Shown: positions 63,001 to 64,000 of the stretch, in pieces
How the letters are laid out: each line of letters starts with the position of its first letter
Position numbering within the stretch: position 1 is the stretch's first letter
NCBI RefSeq assembly: GCF_003574295.1
Contig: NZ_BHGK01000001.1
Location: forward strand, 2,356,001-2,420,000
Length of the DNA: 64,000 nt
Reading direction: 5' to 3'
Source: Mediterraneibacter butyricigenes
GTDB lineage: Bacteria > Bacillota > Clostridia > Lachnospirales > Lachnospiraceae
Notes under the pieces: generated by a model
The model's input: only the letters and a program-made list of their open reading frames with translations
What the model was told of the DNA's origin: nothing
Database searches by the model: none
Program-made: the position numbers and the translations under genes

Positions 63001-64000
63001 ATGAAAAGGAAGAAGAAAATCATCAGTGCAGTGTTGGGAATCTGCATGTTAAGCGTTTCGCTTGGTGCAGCATTACCGGAAAAAGTATTGGCAAAGGAAA
63101 CACAGGAAATTGAGATAACGGCAGATGCAAAGGCAGTTTCTCCGGTACGTTTAAGTCTGGGGGACGGTCAGACGGCTCCGAAATATAAAGCAGGGCAGGA
63201 TGGAATTTCCCTGAAAGTAAAAGTGACGAACAAAGGAAATGCAGCGGTTCAAAACGTTCGTGTGACACCGGTGATCGACAATGCCTCAGACTGGCCGTTT
63301 GAGATTGGGGAATGGAACTATGAAAAGGATCTGGGAACCATTGAAGCGGGAAAAGACGGAACCGTTTCTTTTGATCAGTTGAAGGTGCGTCAGGATGTGG
63401 AAAGTAAATCTTACGGACTGAAATTCCAGGTAAGCTGTGATGATGGCAGTCAGGAATATCAGATGGAAAAATTGCTGTATGTAACCACAACGGCAGCACC
63501 GAAAGAAGATCCGGCACCGTCACAGGACGGAGGGAATTCAGCGGCAGGTTCTTCTGATTCCAATGGCTCTGATGCGGGAGCAGGCGCAGATCTGTCAGCC
63601 ATGAGCGGAGGCGATGTCTACAACAGCGAGCCGGTTGCGACCGGTGGTTCTGCCAGCACTTCAGTTCCGCGTGTGATCGTGGAAGGATTCCGGACGGAAC
63701 CGGGGGATGTCAATGCGGGTTCAGATTTCAAACTGATTATTAAAGTGAAGAATACGTCCAAGAGCACAGCGGTCTCCAATATGTTGTTTGATCTTCAGGC
63801 ACCGGCTTCCGGAACTGAGGCAGCGGCGGAGGCACCGGCATTCCTTCCGGCTTCCGGTGGAAGCTCCATTTATCTGGAAAAGATTCCGGCAAATCAGACA
63901 AAAGAGATTTCCATTCAGCTGAATGCAAGGGCAGACCTGGTACAGAAACCATACAGTATCGATATGTCCATGAAATATGAAGATGGAAATGGAGGACAGT
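63001..64000 (+). CDS. Secreted CARDB-like protein, partial (C-terminus outside window)
   Basis: The frame opens with ATG at 63001 and is still open at the end (333 codons). A signal peptide (KKKIISAVLGICMLSVSLGA) precedes a beta-rich domain (ISLKVKVTNKGNAAVQNVRV), a Ser/Gly/Ala linker and a second similar domain (FKLIIKVKNTSKSTAVSNML). This is the S-layer/CARDB type of ABC-associated surface protein. It starts 5 bp after the ABC ATPase stop and is likely its extracellular partner or part of a fused permease. Confidence 0.82.
   Translation, partial: MKRKKKIISAVLGICMLSVSLGAALPEKVLAKETQEIEITADAKAVSPVRLSLGDGQTAPKYKAGQDGISLKVKVTNKGNAAVQNVRVTPVIDNASDWPFEIGEWNYEKDLGTIEAGKDGTVSFDQLKVRQDVESKSYGLKFQVSCDDGSQEYQMEKLLYVTTTAAPKEDPAPSQDGGNSAAGSSDSNGSDAGAGADLSAMSGGDVYNSEPVATGGSASTSVPRVIVEGFRTEPGDVNAGSDFKLIIKVKNTSKSTAVSNMLFDLQAPASGTEAAAEAPAFLPASGGSSIYLEKIPANQTKEISIQLNARADLVQKPYSIDMSMKYEDGNGGQ

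Noticed and set aside
1-64000. CRISPR arrays, tRNA or rRNA genes, insertion sequences, prophage genes
   Set aside because: No regularly spaced repeats, tRNA cloverleaf, transposase or phage structural gene was recognised on either strand.

Overview
The window reads as a chromosomal segment of an anaerobic, endospore-forming Firmicute, most likely a Lachnospiraceae gut commensal. The grounds are the spoIIA-sigF-spoVA sporulation locus, the AT-leaning codon use, the strong AGGAGG-type ribosome binding sites, the BMP-type nucleoside importer, and the FtsX permease with a long coiled coil. Nearly everything is intact, closely packed coding sequence. I see no rRNA, tRNA, CRISPR array, insertion sequence or prophage.

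Region 1 (1-10.2 kb) is a hydroaromatic acid (quinate/shikimate) utilisation locus. It holds an old-yellow-enzyme type Fe-S flavoprotein (partial at the left edge), two paralogous LysR regulators facing each other, a YdiB-like quinate/shikimate dehydrogenase, a YdiN-like MFS carrier, type I dehydroquinase (aroD) and a complete TRAP transporter (dctQMP). Region 2 (10.2-20 kb) carries a UMF1-family carrier, a zinc phospholipase C-like protein, lrgAB, a gamma carbonic anhydrase-like protein, a YgjP-like metalloprotease and a four-gene nucleoside ABC importer with an unusual leader. The minus-strand ssrA (tmRNA) gene lies at 20.1-20.5 kb.

Region 3 (20.6-40.7 kb) is mostly housekeeping and accessory genes: an ABC/FtsX exporter next to a two-component system, uridine phosphorylase, hisHF, ung, a P1B metal ATPase, a TPR lipoprotein broken by one missing A, an Sfp-type phosphopantetheinyl transferase, hflX, MATE and EamA transporters, a YmfI-like reductase, a MESH1-like HD hydrolase, L-asparaginase and a glucosaminidase. 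Region 4 (40.7-47.8 kb) is valS behind a compact attenuator-like leader RNA, an LTA synthase-like sulfatase, and a 45-residue gene next to a TPR membrane protein.

Region 5 (47.8-60.1 kb) is the forespore locus spoIIAA-spoIIAB-sigF-(small membrane ORF)-spoVAA-AB-AC. It is interrupted by about 7.5 kb and then resumes with spoVAD-spoVAE. The interruption contains a decayed aldo/keto reductase fragment, a copper module (CsoR-like operator/promoter, copA, a CopZ-like protein) and an acyl-transfer cassette (SGNH, DUF4358, MBOAT, DHHW). Both halves of the spoVA operon have a candidate sigma-G promoter with the same spacing. The one before spoVAD sits inside a terminator hairpin that ends the upstream cassette. 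Region 6 (60.2-64 kb) has a Na/Pi cotransporter with a PhoU domain, an ABC ATPase, and a secreted CARDB-like protein running off the right edge.
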